A stretch of DNA of 64,000 nt from Chlamydiales bacterium (GTDB lineage: Bacteria; Chlamydiota; Chlamydiia; Chlamydiales; Simkaniaceae): assembly GCA_024233515.1 (NCBI GenBank), contig JACKPO010000001.1:248001-312000 (forward strand), read 5' to 3'. The notes under the pieces were generated by a model. The model worked only from the letters and a program-made list of their open reading frames with translations. It did no database searches and was not told the DNA's origin. Numbering within the stretch: the first letter of the stretch is position 1; every line of letters begins with the position of its first letter. Below, in pieces: positions 1-9,390 of the stretch. The position numbers were made by a program, and so were the translations under genes.

Positions 1-906
1 GCCATTGGAGACCGTTACGCAGAACAAAAAATTCGGTGTCCTATTCATTTGAGTAATGGTCAGGAAGGAATTGCTGTCGGTGTTGCCTCTTCCTTAGGGC
101 TGGGGGATGAAATTATTTGCTCTCACCGCTCTCACGCTCATTATTTGGCTAAGGGTGGTGACCTAAAAAAGTTGGTAGCAGAACTTCATGGGAAAGAAAC
201 GGGTTGTGCTCGTGGCAGAGGGGGGGCTTCCCACTTGATCGATCGCTCCGTTGGGATGATGGGGAGTACCCCCATTTTGGGGAATACCATTCCCATCGGC
301 CTAGGCCTTGCTCTAGCTGCTCAAATAAAAAAGGAGAAAAAGGTTATTGCCATTTTCTTTGGAGATGGGGCGACAGAAGAGGGGGTCTTTGGAGAAAGTT
401 TGAATTTCGCTTCTCTTCATAATCTCCCAGTCCTTTTTATTTGTGAAAACAATCTCTATTCAAACTGCACCTCTCTTGAAAAAAGACAGTCTCGAAAACG
501 GAGCAGAGAAAAAATTGCAGCGGCTCATGGAATGTATGCCAAAACAGGAAATGGAAACCGTATTCTGGAATGTGCAGCCCTTGCAAAAGAAGGGATCGAT
601 TCGGTTCGAGGAGGAAATGGCCCTGCCTTCATTGAATTTGAAACCTATCGCCATAAGGAACACTGTGGCCCGAATCTTGATATAGACATCGGGGTTCGAA
701 GCGAAGAAGAGTATTACGCCCATATAGAACAATGCCCGATTAAACAATTTCGAGAGAAACTTCAAAAAGATGACATCTTGAGCGAAAGTCAAATGGATGA
801 TTTAGAAATCAAAATTCTTAAAGAAATTAATGAGGCTTTTAACTTTGCGAAAGAGAGTTCCTATCCTCATTTTGATCTCGATGATGAAAAGACCTATGCG
901 GAGTAG
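1..906 (+). CDS. 2-oxoacid dehydrogenase E1 alpha subunit (5' end outside window)
   Basis: This is a thiamine-diphosphate-dependent E1 alpha subunit that acts with the beta subunit encoded next. The frame is open from base 1, reading AIGDRYAEQ, so the true start lies upstream; the first possible internal start is only a TTG at 49. The thiamine-diphosphate motif is visible as GDGATEEGVFGE about 30 residues before an ENN. The RGRGGASHL segment is typical of E1 alpha. The stop is 3 bases before the beta subunit, so the two are co-transcribed. No E2 or E3 gene is in the window, and the operon continues with an ABC exporter and a sugar reductase. It may therefore belong to a surface-glycan or other specialised pathway rather than central pyruvate dehydrogenase. 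The substrate cannot be told from sequence. Confidence 0.88.
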   Translation, partial: AIGDRYAEQKIRCPIHLSNGQEGIAVGVASSLGLGDEIICSHRSHAHYLAKGGDLKKLVAELHGKETGCARGRGGASHLIDRSVGMMGSTPILGNTIPIGLGLALAAQIKKEKKVIAIFFGDGATEEGVFGESLNFASLHNLPVLFICENNLYSNCTSLEKRQSRKRSREKIAAAHGMYAKTGNGNRILECAALAKEGIDSVRGGNGPAFIEFETYRHKEHCGPNLDIDIGVRSEEEYYAHIEQCPIKQFREKLQKDDILSESQMDDLEIKILKEINEAFNFAKESSYPHFDLDDEKTYAE

Positions 907-909
907 CCA

Positions 910-1983
910 ATGGCCAGAGAAATTACTTTTAGCGATGCCATTCTAGAAGCAACAACGGAACAACTCAGCTTGGATCCTTCTGTGTGTCTTATGGGGCAGG
1001 GAATCACCGGCCCAAATGGCATTTATGGAACAACAAAAGGGCTAGAGGAAACTTTTGGCTCTTCAAGGATCATTGAATTTCCAAACTCACAAAGTACAAT
1101 GGCAGGGGTTGCCATTGGCTGCGCAACGAAAGGACTACGGCCCATTTTTGTTCAGCAGCGGGTTGATTTCTTTTTGCTTGCTCTCGATCAGCTGATCAAT
1201 AATGGTGCAAAATGGAACTACATGTTTGGGGGAGAAACGCCGATTCCCATTGTGTTCCGATTGATTATGGGGAGGGGCTGGGGACAAGGACCTCAACTCT
1301 CACAGACTTTGCAAAGTCTTTTTGCTCATATTCCTGGCTTAAAAGTTGTGATGCCTTCTACTCCTTATGATGCGAAGGGGCTTCTTACCTCATCGATTCA
1401 AGATAATAACCCTGTCATTTTCCTCGAACACCGCTGGTTGCATGATACTTTTGGTTCTGTTCCAGAGGAACCTTACTCCATCCCATTGGGGAAGGCGCAG
1501 GTTGTTCACGAAGGGACCGATGTCACAATTGTGACAACGTCTCACATGACCCTTGAGGGGAGAAAAGCAGTGACCCTTCTTCAAGAAGAAGGGATTTCTG
1601 CAGAACTGATTGACGTCCGCAGTGTCAAGCCGCTTGACAAAGAGACCATTATTAAGTCTGTTCGAAAAACAGGACGGATGATCGTTGCTGATCCTGATTG
1701 GAAATTTTGTGGATTTGGGTCTGAAGTTGTTGCCACAATTGCCGAGGAGGCTTTCGCTGATTTAAAAGCACCACCTGCACGGATTAGCTATCCTGACCGC
1801 CATACTCCAATGAGTTGGGCTCTTTCAAACCACTACTACCCCACACACCGGGATATTGCGATGGAAGCATGTAAGATGCTCCGTCTTCCTTCAAAAGCCC
1901 AAATGCTCCTGCAAGAACTTCTGGAATACCGAAGCGAAGGACCTCTTGATGTCCCAGATGCCTCCTTTAAAGGACCTTTTTAA
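910..1983 (+). CDS. 2-oxoacid dehydrogenase E1 beta subunit
   Basis: At 357 residues this is the partner of the preceding E1 alpha. It has an N-terminal transketolase-like pyrimidine-binding domain (roughly residues 1-180, including CATKGLRPIF and FGGETPIPIVFR) and a C-terminal transketolase domain (roughly 200-320, with DVRSVKPLD and ADPDWKFCGFGSE). Together the subunits would decarboxylate a 2-oxoacid and pass the acyl group to a lipoyl E2. The C-terminus has an extra tail ending DVPDASFKGPF beyond the usual E1 beta core. It starts 3 bases after the alpha stop and ends 3 bases before the ABC transporter start, so it sits inside a tight operon. Substrate identity is inference only. Confidence 0.88.
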   Translation: MAREITFSDAILEATTEQLSLDPSVCLMGQGITGPNGIYGTTKGLEETFGSSRIIEFPNSQSTMAGVAIGCATKGLRPIFVQQRVDFFLLALDQLINNGAKWNYMFGGETPIPIVFRLIMGRGWGQGPQLSQTLQSLFAHIPGLKVVMPSTPYDAKGLLTSSIQDNNPVIFLEHRWLHDTFGSVPEEPYSIPLGKAQVVHEGTDVTIVTTSHMTLEGRKAVTLLQEEGISAELIDVRSVKPLDKETIIKSVRKTGRMIVADPDWKFCGFGSEVVATIAEEAFADLKAPPARISYPDRHTPMSWALSNHYYPTHRDIAMEACKMLRLPSKAQMLLQELLEYRSEGPLDVPDASFKGPF

Positions 1984-1986
1984 TAT

Positions 1987-3837
1987 ATGGCTCATCAAAA
2001 CTTTCGATCTTTTCGGGACTTTTACCACGTTGTTTTTAGTGGCAGAAAAAAAGATCTCCTTAAGTTTTTTTTCATTGCCGCGCCCGGTTCTCTGGCCGCA
2101 CTTTGCGAAGGGATCTCTTTCACATTTCTCCTTGTTTCCCTTTATGTTTTTAATGGGAAGGGATTAGAAGTTCTCCATGATAAGCCGATCTTAAATTACA
2201 TTGCCCAACTCTCATTCCTTCAGGAGTTATCAAATGATCATCTCTTTGTCCTCTTTATTACTGCGGCAATCCTTTCTCAGCTCCTCAAATCGGGAGTTGT
2301 TTTTTTCGCAAATTATTTTTCCTCAGTTCTGAGTGCTAAAATACTTGCTGATGTTCAACAACGCATCTACGAACAAATCCTCTCTTTTGATTTTCAAACA
2401 GTGAGCCATTACAAATCTGGAGATTTAGCCAATTATGCGGGACTTCCTTCAGGAACACTCCCCATAATTACAAGTTCCATTCATAAGATTCTCATCAATA
2501 CCTTCATTTTAGGATCTTTGACCTGCCTTCTGATCAAAATTTCAGCCCTTTCTACTCTTGTTTTTTTGGTCCTATTTGTTTTCTCAGCTCTTATTTACCG
2601 AAAAATTGCAAAGATTATTGGCCACTATTCATCGTCAAGCGCAACACAAGCAGCAGAATTTTCGAAGAGTGTTGTCCAATCGATTAATGGAATCAAATTG
2701 ATCCATATTTTTGGCCTCCAAGAGGTCGTATTAAAAAAAACAAGTGGAATTCTAAAGAAAATTAAGCTGTATAGTTGCCGGTCGGGAAAGTTTGAAAACC
2801 TACTCACCGCTGTCTCTGAAACTTTCAGCATGATCATGATGGCGCTGACCCTTTTAGTCAGCTCTTTCTTCCTTGTTCTCTCAAGCCATCATTCTCTTCC
2901 TCTCCTTCTCACTTATCTAGCTATTGTTTACCGCTTTACAACAACAACAAGGGAAATCATCATTCTTGTTGGGAATGTTGCAACGCGCTTTGGCCCCATC
3001 CGGCGCCTCGGCTCACTCTTTGTCAGTAAGGGAAAATCGTTTGAGAAACGAGGAGGCCTCCAACCTCTTCCCCTTCAAAAAGAACTTACCTTTAGCCACC
3101 TTTCCTTTAGATATCCTACAAAGTCTGCCTATGCTCTTGAGGATTTTTCTTACTCTTTCCCGAAGGGGAAAATGGTTGCTTTAGCAGGACTATCAGGAGC
3201 AGGAAAATCAACGCTGATCAATCTGATAACTCGCCTATATCCCCCAACAAAGGGACAGATTCTTCTCGATGGGCAAGACCTGCAAACATTCGATATTGTG
3301 CGTTGGCGTGCTAAACTAGGTGTTGTTTCTCAAAACGGAGTCATTTTCAATGATACCGCTAGAGAAAATATTGCTTTTGGATCTGACCGTACAGATAATG
3401 AGATTTTGGAAGCTTGCCAGTTAGCAGGATGCGCGTCTTTTATCGAGAATCTCCCGGAAGGTCTTGATACCCCTCTTGGAGAACATGGATACCGCATCTC
3501 TGGAGGAGAGTCTCAACGGATTACCATTGCGCGAGCACTCGTCAGAAAACCAGAAATTCTGATTTTCGATGAGGCAACAAGTAATCTTGATACTCATAAC
3601 GAAAAGATTATTCATCAAACACTCGAAAAGATTCGCCATCAAACAACTCTCATCGTAATTGCACACCGTCTCTCCACGATCATTGAAGCTGATGAAATCC
3701 TCGTCCTTGATCAAGGAAAGCTCATTGAAAAGGGAACTCACGAATCCCTTCTCGAAAAAGATGGAAAATATGCCTATTTATGGAACCTTCAATCAAAGAA
3801 AAAACCGGAATCGACCCTGGAGCCCCTCAATGTTTAG
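1987..3837 (+). CDS. MsbA-like ABC exporter (fused membrane and ATPase domains)
   Basis: This 616-residue half-transporter has an N-terminal membrane domain (about residues 20-340, several hydrophobic spans) and a C-terminal ATPase domain (about 370-605). The Walker A motif is GLSGAGKST, the signature is ISGGESQR, the Walker B is ILIFDEATSNLD, and the switch histidine is in IAHRLS. The arrangement is that of type IV exporters for lipids, glycans or peptides, which work as dimers. It lies 3 bases after the E1 beta gene, and its 3' end overlaps the RmlD-like gene. A role in exporting a glycan-linked product made by its neighbours is plausible but not shown. Confidence 0.88.
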   Translation: MAHQNFRSFRDFYHVVFSGRKKDLLKFFFIAAPGSLAALCEGISFTFLLVSLYVFNGKGLEVLHDKPILNYIAQLSFLQELSNDHLFVLFITAAILSQLLKSGVVFFANYFSSVLSAKILADVQQRIYEQILSFDFQTVSHYKSGDLANYAGLPSGTLPIITSSIHKILINTFILGSLTCLLIKISALSTLVFLVLFVFSALIYRKIAKIIGHYSSSSATQAAEFSKSVVQSINGIKLIHIFGLQEVVLKKTSGILKKIKLYSCRSGKFENLLTAVSETFSMIMMALTLLVSSFFLVLSSHHSLPLLLTYLAIVYRFTTTTREIIILVGNVATRFGPIRRLGSLFVSKGKSFEKRGGLQPLPLQKELTFSHLSFRYPTKSAYALEDFSYSFPKGKMVALAGLSGAGKSTLINLITRLYPPTKGQILLDGQDLQTFDIVRWRAKLGVVSQNGVIFNDTARENIAFGSDRTDNEILEACQLAGCASFIENLPEGLDTPLGEHGYRISGGESQRITIARALVRKPEILIFDEATSNLDTHNEKIIHQTLEKIRHQTTLIVIAHRLSTIIEADEILVLDQGKLIEKGTHESLLEKDGKYAYLWNLQSKKKPESTLEPLNV

Positions 3838-4673
3838 TGGTTGGAGCAAACGGACTTATTGGAAAAGCTCTTGTTCGCGCATGGAACCCACCTATTGCAA
3901 CAACAAAAGAGGAACTTAACCTCCTTTTCCCTTCTTTAGATTCTCTTCCTATCGAAAACGAAACCCACCTTATCATCGCAGCGGGTGTCACAAAGCCTGC
4001 AGTGTGTGTTAGAGACCCCTTGATCACGAGAAAAGTTAATGTGGAAGGGACGTTAAAGCTTGCAGAACTTGCCGCTATGCATGGGATCATCCCAGTTCTC
4101 TTCTCCACCGATTACGTCTTCGATGGAAAAAAAGGGCCTTACTCTGAGTCTTCTCCCCATTCTCCCATAAGTGAATATGGGAAGCAAAAGGCCCTTTTAG
4201 AAAATAGCATTGCTGAGGTGACCCAGGGAAACTATCTCCTCCTTCGTCTCTCAAAGATATATACAACAATCCCCGACGACCAAACCCTTATCGATGAAAT
4301 CGTTTCACATCTCCAAAAAAACGAAAGATACCTTGCTGCAACAGACCAAGTTTTTTGCCCCATGCACCTGGACGATCTCCTTGTAGTCCTAAAACATCTC
4401 ATCCAGATGAATAAAACGGGGATTTACAACGTTGCAGGAAAAGAAGCTGTCAGTCGCTACGATTTAGCCAAAACCATCTGCCAAACTTTAGAAATTTCAG
4501 AACGCTTACTTACCCCCGTATCCATCGATGTGTTTGGGAAAGACCTCAGACCGAAGTCAACAATTCTTGAGACCACAAAGCTTTTTCGGGAAATCGACCT
4601 CAATTTTCCTACTTTAGAGGAACGCATTCTAGATAACGCGAATTCGGGATTAGGTCCCTATGAGAACGCTTAG
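3780..4673 (+). CDS. RmlD-like dTDP-sugar reductase with a transposon-altered C-terminus
   Basis: An SDR-type sugar nucleotide reductase. Its N-terminal Rossmann motif is VVGANGLIG, STDYVFDG is the RmlD hallmark, and YGKQK supplies the catalytic Tyr and Lys. The family reduces dTDP-4-keto-rhamnose or related sugars. The ATG at 3780 overlaps the ABC gene by 58 bases; a GTG at 3837, overlapping its stop by one base, is an alternative that begins right at the Rossmann strand. The last codons (DNANSGLGPYENA) are read from palindromic element A. Removing elements A and B restores a C-terminus ending [10 protein letters not shown] and a stop just past 4980. The gene is probably still functional because the altered part is only the extreme C-terminus. 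Confidence 0.82.
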   Translation: MEPSIKEKTGIDPGAPQCLVVGANGLIGKALVRAWNPPIATTKEELNLLFPSLDSLPIENETHLIIAAGVTKPAVCVRDPLITRKVNVEGTLKLAELAAMHGIIPVLFSTDYVFDGKKGPYSESSPHSPISEYGKQKALLENSIAEVTQGNYLLLRLSKIYTTIPDDQTLIDEIVSHLQKNERYLAATDQVFCPMHLDDLLVVLKHLIQMNKTGIYNVAGKEAVSRYDLAKTICQTLEISERLLTPVSIDVFGKDLRPKSTILETTKLFREIDLNFPTLEERILDNANSGLGPYENA

Positions 4674-4800
4674 ATTTTTGAGGAGATTTTTAGAAAAATC
4701 TGCGAAGTAGATAGCCGCAGAGCTATCTTCAAGCAGTTTTTCCTAAAAAGATTGCAAAAAGATGAGTGTTATCATAGAGGTCTAATCCCGAATTCGCGTT
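4635..4800. mobile_element. Palindromic MITE-like element, family A
   Basis: The whole 166-bp unit is one imperfect palindrome with roughly 75-bp arms. The outer arms begin AACGCGAATTCGGGATTAG and end with its complement, and the centre is the small hairpin GATAGC-CGCAGA-GCTATC. AGAT at 4631-4634 and 4801-4804 is a likely 4-bp target duplication. It encodes no transposase. It supplies the last codons and the stop of the RmlD-like gene and was inserted into the left junction of element B. Confidence 0.85.
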
Positions 4801-4802
4801 AG

Positions 4803-4959
4803 ATAGTGTCGTCAAATGATTCGCTCTGAAAGAGGTTTTTCTATGAGAAAAGTTCAAGGCGGCTGATACAAAGAGCCCCAAGTGGGCTCTTGAAGGAGGC
4901 CAACGTAGAAATTTTCCATAGAAAATCCTAAGGTAGAGTGAAGAATTTGACGACACTAT
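4803..4959. mobile_element. Palindromic MITE-like element, family B, copy 1
   Basis: The inverted ends share GTGTCGTCAAA, and the centre is the hairpin GAGCCC-CAAGT-GGGCTC. A second copy lies at 33718-33875 with the same centre and flanking text (AGTTCAAGGC before it, TTGAAGGAGG after it). The junctions are TTAG (4799-4802) and CTAG (4960-4963). The left one was probably CTAG before element A inserted into it. The right CTAG contains the uvrB stop codon. Confidence 0.85.
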
Positions 4960-6957
4960 CTAGAGAGGATGATCTTCCAAAAGTTGTAAGTCTTCGTAAT
5001 ACTTCATGAGATCACGGAAACGAGCTGCATCTTCGAAACGAAGTTCTTTTGCAGCAGCTCTCATCTCTTTTTGACATTCGTCGATCCGTTCTTTAATTTC
5101 TTTAGGATCGAGCAAGGGCTCCACCTCTTTTTCCTTGCCTTCCGCAGCTTTATACTCAGGGAATGCTTGTGCTAAATCTTCCGAAAGAGCCTTTTTAATG
5201 GTTTTTGGGGTGATTCCATGCTTTCGATTATAAACCTCTTGAATCTTCCGTCGTTCAGAGGTGATTTGAATACACTTTTCAATCGACTGAGTTCGACGAT
5301 CTGCATACATGATGACGCGCCCTTCACTATTTCTTGCAGCACGTCCACAGGTTTGAATTAGGGCTGTTTCACTCCGCAAAAAACCTTCCTTGTCCGCATC
5401 TAAAATTGTGACAAGCGAGACTTCAGGAATATCAAGACCTTCCCTCAATAGGTTAATCCCAACAAGAACGTCAAAAACACCCCGTCTCAAATCTTTGATA
5501 ATCTCCACCCGTTCTAAGGTATCGATATCAGAATGGAGATATTTTGCTTTCACCCCAATTTCATTCAGATATTTCGAAAGATCTTCTGAGAGTTTCTTTG
5601 TCAGGGTCGTCACAAGGACTCTTCCCCCTTTTTCTGTTTCGATGCGAATCTCATCCAAGCTGTCATCAACCTGATTCGTTGCTGGCCTTACTTCAATCGT
5701 TGGATCGAGAAGTCCTGTCGGTCGGATAATTTGCTCCACAAGATCTCCACCCGATTCAGCGACTTCCCATTGACCCGGCGTTGCTGACACATAGACAACT
5801 TGGTGAATATGATTGTAAAACTCATCAAACTTCAAGGGACGGTTATCATATGCAGAAGGGAGACGAAATCCGAAATCAACGAGTGATTTCTTTCGCGCCC
5901 GATCACCATTATGCATCGCGTGAATCTGTGGCAGGGTCTGGTGAGATTCATCAACAAAAATAAGATAATCACTAGGGAAGTAATCAAGGAGACAGGCTGG
6001 TGGTTCACCGGGATTTCTCCCTCCAAAATGTCTGGAATAGTTCTCTACCCCTTTGCAGTATCCAATCTCTTTGATCATTTCGAGATCATACTTTGTCCTC
6101 TGCATAATCCGTTGTTCTTCTACCAAGAGATTCTCAGAGCGAAAATAGTCTGCTCGCTCTTTGAGCTCTTCTTTGATGGTGATCATCGCACTGACACGCG
6201 CTTCCTCAGGTGTCACGTGATGCGATCCTGGATAAATTGAGAGCCCCTGAATTCTTCTCTTTACCTTCCCTGTTAAAGGATCGATTTCACTGATTCGCTC
6301 GATTTCATCTCCAAAAAACTCAATCCGATAGCCCAGATCATCCTCATAGGCAGGAACAATCTCTAGGATATCTCCTCTTACGCGAAAATGACTCCGCGTC
6401 AATTCGTAATCATTTCTCGAATATTGAAGTTCGATCAAATGCAATAATACCGCATCGCGCTTATAAGTTTCTCCGACAGTGAGGGAGAGTTTCATCTCTC
6501 TAAAATATTCAGGAAGTCCTAGCCCATAGATACAAGAAACAGAAGAAACAATAATGACATCATCGCGCTCTAAAAGGGAACAAGTGGCGCGAAGTCGAAG
6601 CTTTTCAATCCGATCGTTAATCGACAAATCTTTTTCGATATAGGTATCAGTTCTCGCGATGTATGCTTCTGGCTGGTAGTAGTCGTAATAGGAGACAAAA
6701 TATTCAACTGCATTGTCTGGAAAGAGGGTTTTAAATTCTTGGTAGAGTTGAGCTGCAAGGGTCTTATTGTGAGCCAAAATCAGTGCAGGCTTTTGCACAT
6801 TCTGGATCACGTTTGCCATGGTGAATGTTTTTCCCGATCCAGTAATCCCCAAAAGAACCTGGGATCTCTTATTAAGCTGGATTCCTTCTGTCAGCCGCGC
6901 TATCGCTTTTGGTTGATCTCCTTGAGGCTGAAACTCTGACGCTAGTTGAAACTTCAT
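4960..6957 (-). CDS. uvrB: Excinuclease ABC subunit B
   Basis: At 665 residues it has full family length. UvrB is the DNA-damage-verifying helicase-like subunit of nucleotide excision repair; it is loaded by UvrA and recruits UvrC. Visible motifs are Walker A GITGSGKT, the [10 protein letters not shown] beta-hairpin, the DEAD-like box VDESH, the helicase motif [11 protein letters not shown], and a C-terminal UVR domain ([15 protein letters not shown]...). The start ATG overlaps the stop of the upstream transporter gene as ATGA, so it is the last gene of the thyX-tyrP-tyrP-uvrB run. The TAG stop lies in the CTAG junction of element B, so the insertion left the protein intact. Confidence 0.97.
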   Translation of the reverse strand: MKFQLASEFQPQGDQPKAIARLTEGIQLNKRSQVLLGITGSGKTFTMANVIQNVQKPALILAHNKTLAAQLYQEFKTLFPDNAVEYFVSYYDYYQPEAYIARTDTYIEKDLSINDRIEKLRLRATCSLLERDDVIIVSSVSCIYGLGLPEYFREMKLSLTVGETYKRDAVLLHLIELQYSRNDYELTRSHFRVRGDILEIVPAYEDDLGYRIEFFGDEIERISEIDPLTGKVKRRIQGLSIYPGSHHVTPEEARVSAMITIKEELKERADYFRSENLLVEEQRIMQRTKYDLEMIKEIGYCKGVENYSRHFGGRNPGEPPACLLDYFPSDYLIFVDESHQTLPQIHAMHNGDRARKKSLVDFGFRLPSAYDNRPLKFDEFYNHIHQVVYVSATPGQWEVAESGGDLVEQIIRPTGLLDPTIEVRPATNQVDDSLDEIRIETEKGGRVLVTTLTKKLSEDLSKYLNEIGVKAKYLHSDIDTLERVEIIKDLRRGVFDVLVGINLLREGLDIPEVSLVTILDADKEGFLRSETALIQTCGRAARNSEGRVIMYADRRTQSIEKCIQITSERRKIQEVYNRKHGITPKTIKKALSEDLAQAFPEYKAAEGKEKEVEPLLDPKEIKERIDECQKEMRAAAKELRFEDAARFRDLMKYYEDLQLLEDHPL

Positions 6958-8168
6958 CCTACATACTTTTCGATCAAAGGCCTAAAAGCGCCCCATTGTT
7001 CAAGAATATCGACAACCACAGTAAAGATCGCAAAGAGGATAACAAACGAGAGGAGAAGTTTTCCTTTAAGCGATTGATAAAAACGATTTTCCTTCAATTT
7101 CCATGCCATCATTGCAGGGAGAAAGATTAAGAGAACAGCCACGAAAGCTCCGGCATACTCTAGAGCAATGAAAAATCCTCTTTGATAAGTAAACACAAAA
7201 ATAAGGGGAGGAATAAAGGTTAATAAACAAGCCAAAAGCCGTCCTTCCCATGACTTTTTGATCTTGAATCCGTCCATTAAGAAATCAGATAAACTAAGAG
7301 TCACACCTAAGAAAGAGGTGACAATCGCAAAGAATGAAAAGAAGTGAGCGCCTGTGATGATCCACTTGCTTTCCACAATTTTGGTGAGCGGTGTTGTTGC
7401 AGAACTTCCTGTCTTCCACGCTTCAACAAGACCATTTGTTCCTCCAATGGGAACAATCCCTAAGATGAGTACTTGCCAAAGAATATAAATCACGAGAGGA
7501 AGAAGGCTTCCAATCAGAAGGGTCCATCTCAAATGCTTCACATCATGATTCATATACGTTGTTAAACTTGGAATGATAATGTGATAGCCAAAAGAGGTGA
7601 TCACGACAGGAAATGCGATCAGCATGGGATTCCAGTCAACATGTGTCAAAAGATTTCCCTCAATATGTTCTGGTAAAAATCCTACCAAGATCACATAAGA
7701 AACGCACAACCCAATCATTAAAAGGCGATTGATCATATCAACCCCAAGCGTTCCTAAATAGACAAAAAAGCCAAAGACTACAGGAAGACAGAAAGGAGCA
7801 AGATAGCTAGGGAGCAAATATCCCGTGAGAGTTTTTACTGCAGAAGAAAAAAGCGGAGCACTTGCGGAAATGTAAGCCGCAGTCAGGGAATAAAGGAGAA
7901 GAAGGTAAAAGAGCCAACTGATTCCCTTTCCCCATCCCCCTAATGTTTTCTGGGCCATGGAAATGAGATTCGGTTCTCCTTCGACTGCTAAGTTCACATC
8001 AAGGAAAAAGTAAGCGGTAGCAAGCATCACAAGCCAGCAAAGGAGGAAGATACAAAGGGAGGGGCCTAAGCCGATAAATGAGGTCATCACAGGGAGCGCT
8101 AGCATTCCAGCACCAATGGTAGTCCCCGCAACGAGGAAAATTCCCCCAATGTAATGATTGATTTTCAT
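6954..8168 (-). CDS. tyrP: TyrP-like aromatic amino acid transporter, copy 1
   Basis: A 404-residue polytopic membrane protein of the hydroxy/aromatic amino acid permease family. The N-terminal signature [12 protein letters not shown] is the conserved substrate-binding helix, and about eleven hydrophobic spans follow. The family imports tyrosine or tryptophan by proton symport. It is a tandem paralogue of the next gene upstream, seven bases away, and overlaps uvrB downstream by four bases. Tandem tyrP copies are also known in Chlamydia. Substrate specificity is inferred from the family. Confidence 0.88.
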   Translation of the reverse strand: MKINHYIGGIFLVAGTTIGAGMLALPVMTSFIGLGPSLCIFLLCWLVMLATAYFFLDVNLAVEGEPNLISMAQKTLGGWGKGISWLFYLLLLYSLTAAYISASAPLFSSAVKTLTGYLLPSYLAPFCLPVVFGFFVYLGTLGVDMINRLLMIGLCVSYVILVGFLPEHIEGNLLTHVDWNPMLIAFPVVITSFGYHIIIPSLTTYMNHDVKHLRWTLLIGSLLPLVIYILWQVLILGIVPIGGTNGLVEAWKTGSSATTPLTKIVESKWIITGAHFFSFFAIVTSFLGVTLSLSDFLMDGFKIKKSWEGRLLACLLTFIPPLIFVFTYQRGFFIALEYAGAFVAVLLIFLPAMMAWKLKENRFYQSLKGKLLLSFVILFAIFTVVVDILEQWGAFRPLIEKYVG

Positions 8169-8175
8169 TGTTTTC

Positions 8176-9390
8176 CTATGGTTTCGGAAAGAGTTTAAAG
8201 TCTAACATCGTGCAGAGTTGATCGAAGAAAATAACACAGGCAATCAATAAAACCAAGATAAGGAGAAAACGTCCTCCTGGAACGCGGTCTTTCAAGAGAT
8301 TTTTTTTCTGATACCGTCCAATCCAGGTCATCAAAGCAGGGAAAATTCCGAAAAGGACAACAGCGCAAATTCCTCCTGCAAAATTAAGCGCCTGAAAGAA
8401 AATATCGGGGAAAAGAAGAGAAAAAAATAGAGGAGGCAGGAGGGCGAGGAGACACATCCAAACATTCTCCCTCTCTCTATGCTCAATCTTAAATCCATCG
8501 CTCAAGAAATTTGTTAAGCTCAGAGCTTGGGCCAAAAAGGAGGTCAAAATAGAGAAAAAAGCTAAACTTTGAGCAGAGCGCCCAATCCACGATGATCCTA
8601 AATAGGTTCTCAGTGCCTGGGCCGCATCAACATCAATTTTGTAACTATGGTAGATATCGCCGATTGGAAGAACCCCTAACGTCACAACTTCCCAAAGAAG
8701 ATAGATCGCGACTGTAAGGAAAGATCCCGCATAAATCGATTTTCGCACCCTTTTACGGTCCCCTTTCATATACTTCATCAACACGGGAACCATGTTATGA
8801 AACCCAAAAGAAATGATGAGGATAGGAAACGTAAAGAGAGCATATTTTGGTTCGTAATGGAGGAGAAATCTAGGAACGATATATTGAATCCCCAAAACCA
8901 CCAAAAGGACAAAGGAAATAATTTTCCCGACCATTAAGTAACGGTTGACGTGATCCACAGGCTTCGTTCCTAAATAGACCATCCAACCAAAGACGATCAG
9001 AAAGAAAAGGGATCCTGCCCAATTGGGAAGGAGGGTGTTAAACCCATCTTTTGCCAGGAGGCTAACATGATTCCCACTTGCAGAAATGTAAGCAACAAGA
9101 AGGGCATAAAACAAAAAAAGATAGAGGAGCCAGCAGAGGATCTTCCCCACAGGACCCAGGGTATGTTCCACCATTGAAATCAAATTCACGGGCTTTTTGA
9201 ACCATCCCATGATTTCAACCATTAGGATGGCCGTTGTCAGCATGAAGAGCCATGCAATAAAAAACATGAGAGAGGAAGGAAGAAATCCAGGAATCCCAGT
9301 CAAGATAGGGAGACCAAGCATTCCAGCACCAATACAGCTGCCGGTGATTAAAAGGGTTCCCCCAAAGACGCTCCCAGCTTTTTGACTCAT
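8176..9390 (-). CDS. tyrP: TyrP-like aromatic amino acid transporter, copy 2
   Basis: A 404-residue paralogue of the downstream transporter, with the matching N-terminal motif GSCIGAGMLGLP and the same pattern of hydrophobic spans. Conserved cytoplasmic pieces include SLTNFLSDGFKI, equivalent to [12 protein letters not shown] in the other copy. Its ATG overlaps the thyX stop as ATGA, which implies translational coupling. The copies have diverged substantially, so they may differ in substrate (for example tyrosine versus tryptophan); this is inference. Confidence 0.88.
   Translation of the reverse strand: MSQKAGSVFGGTLLITGSCIGAGMLGLPILTGIPGFLPSSLMFFIAWLFMLTTAILMVEIMGWFKKPVNLISMVEHTLGPVGKILCWLLYLFLFYALLVAYISASGNHVSLLAKDGFNTLLPNWAGSLFFLIVFGWMVYLGTKPVDHVNRYLMVGKIISFVLLVVLGIQYIVPRFLLHYEPKYALFTFPILIISFGFHNMVPVLMKYMKGDRKRVRKSIYAGSFLTVAIYLLWEVVTLGVLPIGDIYHSYKIDVDAAQALRTYLGSSWIGRSAQSLAFFSILTSFLAQALSLTNFLSDGFKIEHRERENVWMCLLALLPPLFFSLLFPDIFFQALNFAGGICAVVLFGIFPALMTWIGRYQKKNLLKDRVPGGRFLLILVLLIACVIFFDQLCTMLDFKLFPKP

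Noticed and set aside
49..906. TTG at 49 as the start of the E1 alpha gene
   Set aside because: The frame stays open and conserved to base 1 (AIGDRYAEQ), so the real start lies outside the window.
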